Below, piece after piece: positions 1 through 11,481 of a DNA stretch of 64,000 nucleotides. Each line of letters begins with the position of its first letter. Positions within the stretch are counted from its first letter, which is position 1. The translations under genes were made by a program, and so were the position numbers. Origin of the DNA: Gautieria morchelliformis (Eukaryota; Basidiomycota; Agaricomycetes; Gomphales; Gomphaceae); the NCBI GenBank assembly GCA_015179125.1, contig WHVA01000063.1, positions 124,001 through 188,000 of the forward strand, written 5' to 3'. The notes beneath the pieces were generated by a model that did no database searches, had not been told where the DNA came from, and saw only the letters and a list, made by a program, of their open reading frames with translations.

Positions 1-1717
1 CGCTGCTCGGAGCAAGATGTTCCGCCCGTTCGCCTTGTGCAATTTCTCATACATTCCGACTCGGTGTCCTCCCCTTCTAGTACCGCAGGCGACATTGCTC
101 TACACATTGTGCTTTTTCCCGCCGAGGTTTTCCCCGTTGCCAAACAATTCTGGCAGCATTCCGGACTTGGTATCTCAAGTCGCATGGCTGACCGGTGTCT
201 AGCGTCACTGGAAAATAATATGACATACACTTCAAGAGATGTTGTAAACCAGCCGCCGACATCCCCCACTAGGATCCTGTCCCCATCCCGGAATAAGCAT
301 TATTCTTCCCAAGGTAGCTCCGCGAGGGGTGCTTTTGTGTCTTCCTCAAACGGGGCGCCACAACGAGACCCCGATGTCCTCTGTGGAGACCAAACGACCT
401 ACATGGAAGAACGGTACGGGCGCAATATGCCTTTGACTGCTGCTTGGGTCGCGAAACGGACACTACGACGGCGTATCGCCGGTGTTCTAGCCCGCGAAGA
501 TGAGTCGTCTCCCACGGGAGACGATGAACTTCAACCAAGCACACGTGGAGTGGAAGGCGTGACAGAGGACGATGTGTATCTTTTCCCAACTGGCATGGCC
601 GCTATATGGAATGCACATCAACTGTGTCTCAACACCTTCCCTCCAGCAACAAGTGTATGCTTTGGGTATGTTATAACGCGCAACTTTCCCGTCACCCAGT
701 CTCATTTGCTAGTTTGATGTTCCTCTAGCTTTCCTTATACCGATACATTGAAGATCCTGCAGAAATGGGGTCCAGGCTGTCACTTCTTTGGTAATGGCGA
801 CGAAGCCGACGTTGATCGTCTCGAGTCGCTTCTGTCCTCTCCGGAGGCTCCTAGGATTCTTGCCCTATTCTGCGAATTTCCCTCAAATCCGCTGTTGCGG
901 TCTGCAAATCTCGTTCGATTGAGAGAACTTGCCAATCGTTATGAATTTGCGATCGTGATAGATGAGACAATTGGCAACTTTGCCAACGTAGAATTGTTGC
1001 CCTATGCCGACATACTGGTCAGTAGCCTGACAAAAGTGTTCAGCGGTGAAACGAATGTCATGGGTGGAAGGTACGTGGTCACTTTCGAGACAGTTAAAGA
1101 ACTGCTTAATGCGTCCTCTTTTACTTTCAAGTTTGATACTCAACCCAAGATCTTCGTACTTTTCGGAGCTCAAGAGGACTCTCGGCCAGAGATATGAAGA
1201 TGTGTATTGGGATGAGGACGCCATTTACATGGAACGAAACTCGCGGGATTTCGCCAAACGTGTCCGTATCATCAATCGGAACGCCGAGGCTGTGTGCGAT
1301 TTACTTCATTCTCGCATGACTATGGCAAATTCCATCGTGAAAAGGGTTTACTATCCAAAGTATGAGACGCGATCAAACTACAATGCATGTCGGATCACCC
1401 CTCCAGTTGGTCTCGATGGGCAAGAAGAGGGAAATTTCGGCGGATTATTTTCCGTGACGTTTACATCTAAAACGGCTGCGGAGGCTTTCTTCGACGCTTT
1501 GCCCTGTGCCAAAGGTCCGAGCTTAGGGTCCAACTTCACGCTAGCCTCTCCATACACCCTTCTTGCCCACTTTGCTGAACTAGAATGGGCAGCGACTTTC
1601 GGCGTAGAGGAAGGTCTCGTCCGCGTCAGTGTGGGATTAGAGGACCAGCAACTGCTGATCTCCTGGATCTCGCACTCGCTTCGTCAGGCAGAAGAGGCAG
1701 TTTCGAGGTCTAAGTAG
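1..1717 (+). CDS. STR2: Cystathionine gamma-synthase (5' end outside window)
   Basis: PLP-dependent transsulfuration enzyme that joins cysteine to an activated homoserine to form cystathionine in methionine synthesis, in the cytosol. Exons read 1-665, 729-1070 and 1132-1717, with introns of 63 and 61 nt (GTATGT..TAG and GTACGT..AAG); both junctions keep the frame. The frame is already open at base 1, so the start lies upstream. Seen: the substrate-entry stretch [14 protein letters not shown], the segment [10 protein letters not shown], the FPSNPLL motif, and the PLP-lysine motif [15 protein letters not shown]. The last third has the usual small C-terminal domain ([16 protein letters not shown]). 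The family call rests on these motifs; a cystathionine beta-lyase relative is less likely because the N-terminal part is of the fungal STR2 type. It converges on the next gene with 127 bp between the stop codons. Confidence 0.85.
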
Positions 1718-1844
1718 CTCGCCACAGATTGTATTTATTATGGGCGGCTTCAGATAATGAGATCTATCACAGACTAGACATACAGGGACAATACAAAGTG
1801 GGATGTTTCAAACCTTGGCGGAAGCGTGACAGAGTATGGTACAA

Positions 1845-3527
1845 CTATGATATAAACACCTTTCTCAGGACAGAAAAATCACAGGTATCCCCAGTTCTTG
1901 GGCAGGTTACCTGACCGCCACGTTTGGCTGCCATGTCCTCTAGGGCCTAGACAGCAAAATACGTAAAACAAGGTTGTACGTTGCACCCGACATGCATACC
2001 TCTCGCGAATAAACGTATCCGTTGGGAAAACAGAGAGGCATATTATCCTCGTCCATGATTTTCCCACTAATGCGACACACAATAGTCGAATTGACGTGAT
2101 GGCTCCAGGGCACCTCCTTAGCAAGTTCGCCCAAACATTCGTGGTCACATATGGGACAGTCGATACTTTTGGAGCTGTCCCGTGTCGTAGAATTTGAGTA
2201 CGGGGCCGTGCCAATAAGATTTGCCGACAGCGAGGAATATGTTGAAGGACTAAAGGGCAGAGAGGTGGAGGACGAGGAGAAGGCGATAGGAGGATTAGAT
2301 GGGGCAGAAGCCGAGGTGGGTGGCAAAGGGTAACATGATGGAAGTTTCAATGACGCGAGACCCGCGTAAAGTGCAAGATGAAGCAGCGGCTCAGTTGGCA
2401 GAGTCGAAAGATTATATGCTGCAAGACGGAAGGTACGGCTGAGAACAGTCCACCTTTCTGTATCATATAAGCGCTAGAAGTCGTGGCCAGGTTAAAACAG
2501 GGCTGTAAGTATATGAGCCTGCCCATACCTTATAGGGTGCGCACGTCGTGGTGGGAGGAAAGGCAAGTAGGTTAAATGCCTGTGTAATCTGCACTCCGTG
2601 GGTTTCATACCATGGAGTCAGGTACTTCTTAGAATACGGAATAGCTTCCTCATACTTGCGAGCCCGCGTAAGCTCGATGTATTCTTGAAGCCGGAGGTCG
2701 AACTCAAGGGTGCTCTGTGTCCCGCGTCTTATGAGTGTATATGGCAAGGGTAAATCGTCAGATGCGCCTACCTTGATCTTCCGTAATGCAGATTTGTTTT
2801 CGCTGCACCATGCCAGTGCCTCCGTGCAACTGTGATTACGGAGCGCGTCCTCTATACGGTGAATTTCAGAAAACAAGTCAATGTCGACGAGTGCCTACGC
2901 ATGAATTGGACGGGTTTAAGATTATGGTAACATGCAGTCAGCCCGTAATAGAAGCTCACCTCTATACCGCGGTCGTGAGCGATCTGCCTTGCTGTCTTTT
3001 CTTTCCCCGTTCTGAGTGCCCAATCCACAAGCCATCTATCTAGTCTTATGTCCGCCCATCGGTTAAATTCCGCATCATCTCTCCCTGACATAGTATCAAG
3101 AGAATTTAGATGCTCCAAACGCTTTCGCATAACCGCGTGCGTAGGGATAGTGCACCTGTCGCTAAGGTCAGAGAGCTGCCCAACGGGTTGGTCAATTGAG
3201 ATTGGCATTTGGTACAAAGAAATGTGCAGACCTTGCGTTTCAGTCCTTCCACACGCCCTATCATACTATCAATTGTCTTTAATGCCTCTGACGGTTCATA
3301 CGTATGTTGTGTGGCTCTCTTCTCCAGCTCAAGCGATGCATTTTGTACCGCTGTCATTTCACGTTCGATATACTTCTGAGATGTCCGGAATATCTTGCGG
3401 AGGTTCTCATACGGAACCTTCATAGGGACTGAGACGAATGCCTGGGGTCAAGAGTCAGTTAACTTACCTTCGCAAAAGGCTGCTCCAGTAGGAGAATACC
3501 CTCCACATTGAGCTTGTTTGTCGACAT
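1845..3527 (-). CDS. FYV10: GID9/FYV10 (MAEA-like) subunit of the GID/CTLH E3 ligase
   Basis: RING-like subunit of the GID (CTLH) ubiquitin ligase, which in yeast degrades gluconeogenic enzymes. Seven exons: 3527-3468, 3417-3232, 3175-2960, 2894-2772, 2714-2529, 2473-2000 and 1946-1845, giving 448 aa with introns of 50-65 nt. I chose the acceptor at 3418 because it joins LLEQPFAK directly to VPYENLRK, as the family shows; a nearer AG would leave a 26-nt intron. Domains in order: N-terminal helix with the LLEQPF and VPYENLRK motifs, LisH (about residues 125-152, RWLVDWALRTGKEKTARQ), CTLH (VDIDLFSEIHRIEDAL), CRA, and a Gid-type RING (CPIC, then ISGKIMDEDNMP, PNGYVY and TCPRTGD). The protein ends KVFIS, as in the family. 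All junctions keep frame and no damage is seen. Confidence 0.93.
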
Positions 3528-3869
3528 GCAAGAGGCAATGCTTGAAATGCACCACGCCGGTGACTTCAGCGTGACTTGGACGGTCACTTCTGAGACTCAT
3601 TATTCACGTGTTCGTAAACCAGAATTGTATTATACGAAACGCAGAAGATAGGCCGTTTTCACGGACAGATTGTGGTACAGTACTATTGATGCATGAACAA
3701 AGAAGACACACTTCTGGGGGGACAAGTCGAAAGAGAATATTCTTTGATCTAGCTTGTCCATTCCTCCAAGCCTGCGCAAACCACGTTCACAAGTTCGACG
3801 TTACGAAAAAGTAGATTTTGAAGCGACGGAGTGATCGAATCATAGCTTCGGGCCCTCCTCAGTATGAAA

Positions 3870-4977
3870 TTATGCATTGGCGCTGGCGGAGGAGGCCTTC
3901 CACTTCGTGAAATCAGCAAGGTACGCCTTGATGTACTTCTCCTTTTCGGAAGCGGGGAGTGCTCGCCACCTGGCACCAGACTCACGCGCGGCCCAAATGA
4001 TTTGGGGCACATCAGTTCCTTGGGGAGCATTGTGGGGAGACACAGTGTCGTTTGCCCTGAGCTCTTGGGCGAACCTGATATCATACAAGCGAGGTCGGAT
4101 TAGTCGGAACAGCCTCCCGCACTATAAAGCCGCACCTCATAAATGCCGGCAAAGGCCTCTTGGGGAGAGCAGTGGCGGGAGCATGAATGCGCTTCTTGCC
4201 ACGCTTCTTGCGGTCCTTGTTGATCGTCCTCAGCACCTGAAGGTTCTTGGGATCCTTGTACCATTGGTCACGTTTGCCGTAATAATCAACCAGGAGAGCC
4301 TTAGCTTCATCTTGGAAGGGCTATTGGTGAGGTCACAATGGTCAGTTGGCACATATGGTAGCTAATAGGAGAGGAAACGGACCTTTTTTTCTGCTTCGGT
4401 TAATCGGCGCCAAGCCGTACCAGCCTCCTTTGAACTAGACATAACTCCTCCGGGGCGAGATCCCGGAGAGGGGAAAGTGCGGTTGTAAAAGAGCACGAAT
4501 GGTGTCGCTGGGCGTTTAGGAGGTCGCAATATCAAAGGTACGCCTGTAAGTAGAGACGCGTTTATTTGATCAAACGCGGGCAAGAAACATGCGAGGGGGA
4601 GGAGAATGATAAAGAATGAGACCATATTCCGATTCACTACGGTGATTGGGCTACGTACGAGTGGAAGGCTTGGGCTTGGGTTTGGGTTTGGGTTTGGCGG
4701 CAGCCTTTCGCTTCGGTTTTGCCTTAACCTTGGGCTTTGCCTTGACTTTGGGTTTTACCTTAGCCTTAGCCTTGGGCTTTGCCTTCACTTTGGGTTTAAC
4801 TCTTGCCCTCGCGGTAGCGAAAAGAGAGGGGGTGGTGGAGAGAGCACGATAAGATGATAAACTGGGAAGCAAATGGGAACGATGTTGTAGCACGAGAGGT
4901 GAAGTAGCCTTGAACGCAACCAGAGGGACGCGCAGCGCTATGGATCGCGTCAAGGACAGCATGGTTGCAGTCAACAT
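3870..4977 (-). CDS. Mitochondrial twin HMG-box DNA-binding protein
   Basis: Likely a nucleoid or transcription protein of mitochondrial DNA (ABF2/TFAM type). Exons 4977-4659, 4543-4383, 4320-4136 and 4074-3870 give 289 aa in one frame. Residues 1 to about 50 form an Arg/Ser/Leu-rich, acid-free presequence (SLTRSIALRV, later RALSTTPSLFATARA), typical for mitochondrial import. A Lys/Pro/Ala repeat of KPKV and KAKP units follows (about residues 57-105). Box 1 starts at RPPKRPATPFVLFYNR and runs to KRDQWYKD. Box 2 starts at LPKRPLPAFMRFAQEL and runs to KWKAS. Two boxes plus a presequence fit mitochondrial HMG proteins; a nuclear HMGB-like protein is the alternative, made less likely by the N-terminus. 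It is tandem with the GID9 gene, ending 343 bp from its start codon. Confidence 0.85.
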
Positions 4978-5037
4978 GTCGATATGTCGATGGACAAACT
5001 ATACTTGAGGTTATGTAATCCATGAGCACCCACATCG

Positions 5038-5054
5038 GGTATAAATATGCCCAA
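5038..5054 (-). promoter_or_regulatory. TATA-like element of the HMG-box gene
   Basis: The complementary strand reads CATATTTATACCC about 60-75 bases upstream of the HMG-box start codon. The position suits a core promoter; function is inferred. Confidence 0.35.
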
Positions 5055-6199
5055 CCACATGTTGTGCAGGAGATGTAACTTGATTTGTATTACTTAGTGC
5101 GTAAGCTCTGGCTTTCTTTTTTTCCGTCTTCGGAACTCATACGACCCGTCCATGATTTCTACAGCAACTTGAACGTCTAGAACATAGGGACGCCTGCTAT
5201 GTGCTTAGATGTTGGCCATTTTGCTGTGTGTAAATTAGCCTTTCGATCCACGCCAGCCTGTCTCACCACTGCCGACTATACACTGCGAAGTTACTGGTGA
5301 CAGGAATAAAATCAACATCACCGGGAACACTATTCAGGTAAAGTGGCACTTTCGTATGAGCAGCGATGCATTGACGTGAGTATCAGAAATGGGGTGTAGA
5401 CTGTACACGCTTCGAAATCCAGACGTTCAAGCCCCATAATCACGGTGAAGTAGAGAAGCAGCTCGAGTTCCAAATGCAAGCGGAGCGAGAACGCCGCAAG
5501 CAGCTCCTAGATACGCAAGCACTACAGCGAACCACTCTGGAATCAGAAGGCGGTGGGGTGGGTTTATTCTCTTCCTCCTGGTTTGTTGCAATTCTCGCCT
5601 CAGAAGGTTTCCTATATATTATAAGATGGTCTTGAGAATAAGTACCCCTACAAAAGACGATCGTGAAAGGGGAGATATCGAGCTGTTATGATAGTAGCTT
5701 GGTGGCACATACACGTCATCATATATGGCAAGGTTGCGATACATAGCCCGAGGGCTTGATGCTCACTAGACTCACCAATAGGACCTTGTATAACGGTTTT
5801 ATGCGACCCAGTTTTATCTTGACTGACTTGGACCATCCAATGTGTATACTCAGTGCATCGCCCCTAGATAGGTAGGTAATAAGTTGTTGACCGTGCGCTA
5901 TAACAGTCCTCAAGCTACAGGCAGAAGGAAGCACCGAACTGGACTAAAAAGCAGGAGGAACTCAACAATTTCTGGGGCTTCGCGAAAACAAGGCGTATAA
6001 TATTACTGCCGCGCTCTCGCGTAACCGTGCCATGGTCCGTGCACGACTCGCAGGCGTGGGATCAACGTGTCCTGGCGGCCTTTCGCTGACTGAATTTGAC
6101 CACAGCATGTACTGTCGTCAGTGAGGTTTTACTGAGGCACAGTCTTTTGCTAGTTGCAAATTACACAGCTGAACCCGTCTCTTTCTTTCGGTCGGATAA

Positions 6200-6424
6200 A
6201 GCAGAATAGAGCATCGATAGAAAGGTTTTACCACTTTAGCTATTGACGTGGAATTTGAAGAATGTCATTGGTCCATGTGTTCTCGAGAAGGAACATTGAA
6301 TTGAACCGGTGACTGATTTCATTGTCCGCTCAAAGGGAAGCGACGATTGAAATCCTACATAAAGACCTGACACAGTGTCTCTCTTGTACTCTCAAACCGC
6401 CATCTTTGCCATCACTGCTGCACC
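6200..6424 (+). promoter_or_regulatory. Conserved promoter region upstream of MENQ copy A
   Basis: The block from GCATCGATAGAAAGGTTTTACC to the start codon is nearly the same before all three copies (here, 8970-9183 and 26707-26930). It holds the TATA-like CATAAAGACCTG about 65 bases before the ATG and a pyrimidine-rich leader (TCTCTCTTGTACTCTC). The start context is CACCATGG. Promoter function is inferred from conservation and position. Confidence 0.5.
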
Positions 6425-7072
6425 ATGGAAAATCAGCTGCCCTTTTTGCACAGCCTTGGCTTACTCCACCGGGAGCTCATGACTCTGGAGGAGGATCGTC
6501 GTTTGTTTATGCAACCAATTCACCTCCGCCCTCTAGGGGTGGGGGCCCCAGGTTTCCTGGCACCACCCGCACCACTTCTACACCCGCCGCTCGAGCCACA
6601 GCCCTACCCCAGGTTGCCCCCACACCCTCTCCCCGCATTCCAACCGCTGGCGCGGCCGCTCCCCATCCCCGCGCTCTCATCGGCAGTAGACAACGCAGCA
6701 TTGCCTGCACCATTCGCTTCTCGAGGCGACCGCGACCGTCGCCGAAAGGCCAAAGCAATGGCAAGGCTGAAAAGCGAAGAGGCCACCAGCCATTTATCTC
6801 GCGGGGGCAGCCGCCCTCGCAAGAGCAAACAACGACATATCTCCGTGGACACGCAGCCCGATTTGGGCGCGAGGTCCAGGAGCACGCCGCCGTCCTTTGC
6901 AAGGGACGGCCGCTGGCCGAGAGGAGCGAAGAGGAGAGGAGGAGCTAGCAGTGACGGAGGAGAAATGGGCGCAGAGCGTGGGACAAGACTGCTCTTTCTG
7001 GTCGAGCACACCTTCGAGGAGCTGCCAGACGACACCGTGGTTCCCAGATGGAGGATTTCAAAGCAGTGGTAA
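6425..7072 (+). CDS. MENQ-family protein, copy A (intact, unknown function)
   Basis: Intact 215-codon frame of a family not recognised here. Residues 1-35 form the best-conserved part (begins MENQLPFLHSLGLLHREL, then MTLEEDRRLFMQP). Residues about 36-85 are proline-rich (PAPLLHPPLEPQPYPRLPPH). Residues about 95-165 are very basic (RGDRDRRRKAKAMARLK, RPRKSKQRHIS) and could act as a nuclear signal or nucleic-acid contact. The C-terminus reads LLFLVEHTFEELPDDTVV. There is no signal peptide or membrane segment. A strong start context, a TATA-like site and conservation of the first 100 codons in three copies favour a real gene. The unit's opposite strand also stays open over this GC-rich stretch, so coding status is likely but not proven. 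Confidence 0.55.
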   Translation: MENQLPFLHSLGLLHRELMTLEEDRRLFMQPIHLRPLGVGAPGFLAPPAPLLHPPLEPQPYPRLPPHPLPAFQPLARPLPIPALSSAVDNAALPAPFASRGDRDRRRKAKAMARLKSEEATSHLSRGGSRPRKSKQRHISVDTQPDLGARSRSTPPSFARDGRWPRGAKRRGGASSDGGEMGAERGTRLLFLVEHTFEELPDDTVVPRWRISKQW

Positions 7073-9183
7073 CGTATTTATACGTGGCCACCCCTGAGTC
7101 GGCATATAGTTCAAGCTCGCAGGGATCTTGCAGGTTCGCGTTTCTGGTGTAGAGGAGGACACTTGCGATTGGACTTTAGGGTATGCTGGAAGGGAAAGCT
7201 TGTTTGGATTGTCATGTATATCTGTATCAGCATTTGTATCAATTCACGGTGTAGATCTCTTATTCCGATTTTTCGTGCGGCGAGCAATTACGGGTTGTGT
7301 CCTTGTGATTTCGATAGGGTTGGATCCGCGAAAAGGCTTAGCTGTACCAGGGTCCGAGTACTAGACGTACATTCTGCCCATCGAAAACATGTTCGGTCCT
7401 GCTTTCCTAAGCTAAGATGTATCGCTGAAATTAGAGAAACGACTTCGGTTCAGCTGACTCGATGATCATTACATGCCAGCAGTAGTACGGGATAAATCCA
7501 CAATAGATTAAAACACTTTTTCTAATACATCTATGACCGTGCCCCTGCCCAGCATGCGCCGCGAGTAAATGAGGCAACACAGGGCGCCATCCAGTACACA
7601 CCTTTTTAACAACCCGGGGAAGCCTCTGCCTCTGGAATCCGACTCTCGTATTCCACTGCGTGCTTATGTTTTTGTTCTCCGAGATGATAAGATGCGTGCG
7701 GCCTAACGTGGTCAGCACACGACTTGGGATCTATCCTAGCAACCTTCTTGACGATTAATTGATTTTCCAGGCCTTCGGGTTGGGTCTTCGGACGCCGGCA
7801 CCTCCCCAGGAGTCCTGTCAAATAATTCAACCATGAGCAAACGCTCCTGGATTAAACGCAACAGGCAAACCCAGCCAGGCAGTATCTGCTATGCGCTTAG
7901 TTGTTGGTGGAGATTAGCCTTTCGATCCATAGCAGCCTGTCTCACCACTGCCGACAGTACAACGAAGCTATTGGCGACAGGAATAAAATCCACATGAAGC
8001 TCCATGAAATCATCGGCAACACCATTCAGGTAGAGTAGCACTTTTGTATGAGCAGCTATGCATTGACGTGAATATCAGAAATGGGGTGTAGACTGTACAC
8101 GCTTCGAAATCCAGACGTTCAAGCCCCATGTGAAGTAGAGAAGCAGCTCGCGTTGTGCAAGCAGAGCGAGAGCATCGCAAGCAGCTCCTAGGTACGCAAG
8201 CACTTGTTAACGTAGCAGAGGGCAACAAACAGCGAACCATTCTGAAATCAGAAGGCGGTGGGTTTATTCTCTTCCTCCTGGTTCAGTGATTCGGACTTGG
8301 TTTGACGTGGACACCGTCAATTCAGGACTTCAATCGTAGCTCAACAAAGCGGAAGGAGAAAAGCGTGGTGCAATTCTCGCCTCAGAAGGTTTCTTATATA
8401 GTATAATATTCTTGAGAATAAGTACCCTGGACCCTGCAAAAGACGATCGTGAAATGGGAGAAATCGAGCTGTTATGATAGTAGCTTGGTGGCAGACTTAC
8501 ATGTCATCATATATAAGTATAGCAAGCGGTACTTAGCACGAGGGCTTGATGCTCACTAGACTCACCGATAGATCGGACCTTCTACTTATAACGGTTTTGT
8601 GAGACCCAGTTTTATGTCGACTGACTTGGACCATGCCATATATATGCTGCACCGTCCCTAGATAGATAGGTAATTAGTTGTTGAATGTGCGCTATAACAA
8701 TCCTCAAGCTACAGGCTACAGGGAGAAGGGAGCACTGAACTGGACTAAAAAGCAGGAGGAACTCAACAATTTCTGGGGCTTCGCGAAAACAAGATCCACG
8801 TCCGAGCCATGGTCCGTGCACGACTCAGAGGCGTGGGATCAACGTGTTACATAACACTATCTGTGCAAGCGGTCTTTTGCTAGCACATTCGAACCCGTCT
8901 CTTTCTTTCGAGATTGAGCAATTTTTGGAACACTATTCGTTCTTGGGCATGTCGGATAAAGGAGAATAGAGAATAGAGCATCGATAGAACGGTTTTACCA
9001 CTTTAGCTATTGACGTGGAATTTGAAGAATGTCATTGGTCCATGTGTTCTCGAGAAGGAACATTGAATTGAACCGGTGACTGATTTCATTGTCCGCTCAA
9101 AGGGAAGCGACGATTGAAATCCTACATAAAGACCTGTCTCTCTTGTACTCTCAAACCGCCATCTTTGCCATCACTGCTGCACA

Positions 9184-9833
9184 ATGGAAAATCAGCTGCC
9201 CTTTTTGCACAGCCTTGGCTTACTCCACCGGGAGCTCATGACTCTGGAGGATGATCGTCGTCTCTTTATGCAACCAATACACCTCCGCCCTCTAGGGGTG
9301 GGGACCCCGGGTTTCCTGGCACCACCCGCACCACTTCTACACCCGCCGCTCGAGCCACAGCCCTACCCCAGGTTGCCCCACACCCTCTCCCCGCATTCCA
9401 ACCGCTGGCGCGGCGGCCGCTCCCCATCCCCGCGCTCTCATCGCCCGCAGACAACCCAGCATCGCCTGCACCACTCACTTCTCGAGGCGACCGCGACCGT
9501 CGCCGAAAGGCGAAAGCAATTGCAAGGCTGAAAAGCGAAGAGGCCACCAGCCACTTAGCTCGCGGGGGCAGCCGCCCTCGCAACAAGAAACAAACGTATA
9601 TCTCCATGGACCGGCAGCCCGATTTGGGCGCGAGGTCCAGGAGCACGCCGCCGTCCTTTGCAAGGGACGGCCGCTGGCCGAGAGGAGCGAAGAGGAGAGG
9701 AGGAGCTAGCAGTGACGGAGGAGAAATGGGCGCAGAGCGTGGGACAAGACTGCTCTTTCTGGTCGAGCACACCTTCGAGGAGCTGCCAGACGACACCGTG
9801 GTTCCCAGATGGAGGATTTCAAAGCAGTGGTAA
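9184..9833 (+). pseudogene. MENQ-family copy B, frameshifted
   Basis: Begins with the same start codon and about 62 matching codons as copy A. A run of five C in copy A (GGTTGCCCCCAC) is four here near 9379, which shifts the frame. A three-base gain near 9410 keeps the shifted phase. The original frame resumes in another phase through TFEELPDDTVV to 9833. So this copy cannot make the full protein unless the lost base is an assembly error in a C run. Confidence 0.7.
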
Positions 9834-10401
9834 CGTATTTATACGTAGCCACCCCTGAGTCGGCATATAGTTCAAGCTCGCAGGGATCTTGCAGGTTCGC
9901 GTTTCTGGTGTAGAGGACACTTGCGATTGGACTTTAGGGTATGCTGGAAGGGAAAGCTTGTTTGGATTGTCATGTATATCTGTATCAGCATTTGTATTAA
10001 TTCACGGTGTAGATCTCTTATTCCGATTTTTCGTGGGGCGAGGAATCACCGGGTTGTGTCCCTTGTGATTTCGCCGCGAAAGGCTTACGAGTAGGTAGAC
10101 ATTCAGCCTGAAAACATGTTCGGTCCTGCTTCCCTAAGTTGAGAAGTATCGCTGATTAGAGAAACGATTTTCGGTCCAGCTGACTCCATGATCATTACAT
10201 GCCGGCAATAGTACGGGATAAATCCAGATTAAAGGACAGATTAAAACGCTTTTCCCAATACATCGATGCTGCCCAGCACGCGTCGTGAGTAAACGTCGTG
10301 AGTAAACGAGAGAACACACCTCGCCATCCAGTACACACCTTATTAACAACCCGAGGAAGCCTCTGCCTCTGGAACCCCACTCTCGTATTCCACTTCGTTC
10401 T

Positions 10402-10421
10402 TATATATATATATATATATT
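10402..10421. repeat. (TA)n microsatellite
   Basis: About ten TA units in the 3' part of MENQ unit B; copy A lacks it at the matching place. Confidence 0.95.
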
Positions 10422-10499
10422 CTCCGAGATGATAAGATGCATGCGGCTTAACGTGGTCAGCACGCGACTTGGGATCTATCCCAGCGACCTTCATGCATG

Positions 10500-11424
10500 A
10501 TCTTCATGCCTCTTGCGTGTTCCAACTGGCTATACCCTTGCGCAGATCAGAGGGCCCTCGCGTGGACAGAGTCTCGGAGCTCAAGTAGGCAAAGATTGTG
10601 TGAGGGAAGAGGAGAACCAGGCGTAAGCGTAAAACTAGTAGTTTTTACCCTTACGCCTGTTAGCTTGATAAGACTGATAGATGATAGTGTGATTGGTCAC
10701 TATCCTCACCATTCTTTCCCATCTATGAATGTAGCTTTAAAGGCTAGTCTGGCTCTCCGGTTTGTCCAGGCGTCCAAAACTTCATCGTGAAGACGTATAC
10801 TTGAGGCCAGTGACATAAGGTCTCGGAATTCAGCCATTAACTTGACGAGAAAACCAAGTATCCTCGGGTATGACCGCGGTGCTTGTTGAACTTACTCGCT
10901 GCAAGACCAACGTATATTTGTTTCTTCAGTCCAGAGACCACAAACACTGCCCTCAAATCCATCCAAGCCTGTTGGTCATTGGAGCATCAAGAAAGCAAAC
11001 AGTGAGTGATGGAGGTCCGACTCGTCGGAATAGGAGTGATGCCTTTGAGGGTCAGATGCATGCAGTTTTCGAAAAGGGTCCAAGCATGATGAGGGGTTCC
11101 AGAAAATACCCAACAGAACGTGGATAATAGACCTTTCGGTTATGATACCGGGTTTAAGAAGGATGGATGTACTTATTGAGCTGTAGATGTATTAAATTCA
11201 GACATGAAAGTGTAACCTGGATAAGATATTTCAACAACGCTGCCGTTTGTTACTTTCTCCAACAGTTGGAGCAAACTGACCTCGTGATCTGAAGGAAATT
11301 GAGCCCCTGCTCTTGTCATAACATACCACGTACTTAAAACTAAGATTTTCGTCGTGAGATCTTATCTGAAAGTATGAATGGAAAGTACCGGCAGCTCAAG
11401 CAAACAACACACCTCGAGATTCCT
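10500..11424. other. Intergenic stretch without a supportable gene
   Basis: No frame with recognisable motifs. On the minus strand around 10740-10860 a frame reads AEFRDLMSLASSIRLHDEV, which has a coding look but no extension. The only clear structure is a hairpin at 10619-10658. Confidence 0.5.
10619..10658. other. Inverted repeat (hairpin)
   Basis: AGGCGTAAGCGTAAAACT pairs with AGTTTTTACCCTTACGCCT across a loop of about 3 nt, with one mismatch and one bulge. Function is unknown; an intrinsic terminator is not expected in a fungus. Confidence 0.7.
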
Positions 11425-11481
11425 CTGGGCTTCGCACAAGGTGTAAGTATAGAAATATTACATGCTTTCGCGTAACCCCAT
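11425..11481 (+). repeat. MENQ unit copy C, left fragment
   Basis: CTCTGGGCTTCGCACAAGG through TTTCGCGTAACCCCAT resembles 5968-6035 of copy A. It ends in CCCAT, the target-site duplication of gypsy-1. The unit resumes at 19806 and again at 26706. Confidence 0.6.

Larger units (their letters stand above)
5185..7755 (+). repeat. MENQ repeat unit, copy A
   Basis: First of two tandem copies of a 2.6 kb unit; the second begins near 7885. Shared landmarks include the stretch starting GATTAGCCTTTCGATCC (near 5230 and 7915), CTGGGGCTTCGCGAAAAC (5966 and 8773), the whole promoter plus reading frame (6200-7072), and the 3' region through TGGGATCTATCC (7725 and 10470). Most of the first 1 kb holds no supportable gene. 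Unit ends were placed by eye and may be off by tens of bases. No terminal repeats or site duplications were found, so the nature of the unit (segmental duplication or uncharacterised element) is open. Confidence 0.75.
7885..10500 (+). repeat. MENQ repeat unit, copy B
   Basis: Second tandem copy, in the same orientation as copy A, with many small indels against it. Landmarks match in order along the whole unit. The left part (7885-8960) has no supportable gene. The right end carries an (AT)n run absent from copy A. Confidence 0.75.

Noticed and set aside
3442..3467. A 26-nt first intron in the GID9 gene
   Set aside because: A 50-nt intron ending at 3418 gives the family-typical junction QPFAK-VPYENLRK and a normal intron size.
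6507..7035. Long minus-strand frames opposite the MENQ gene (also at 9266-9796 and 27013-27531)
   Set aside because: They mirror a GC-rich coding region, lack a start context or promoter, and break at different places in the copies.
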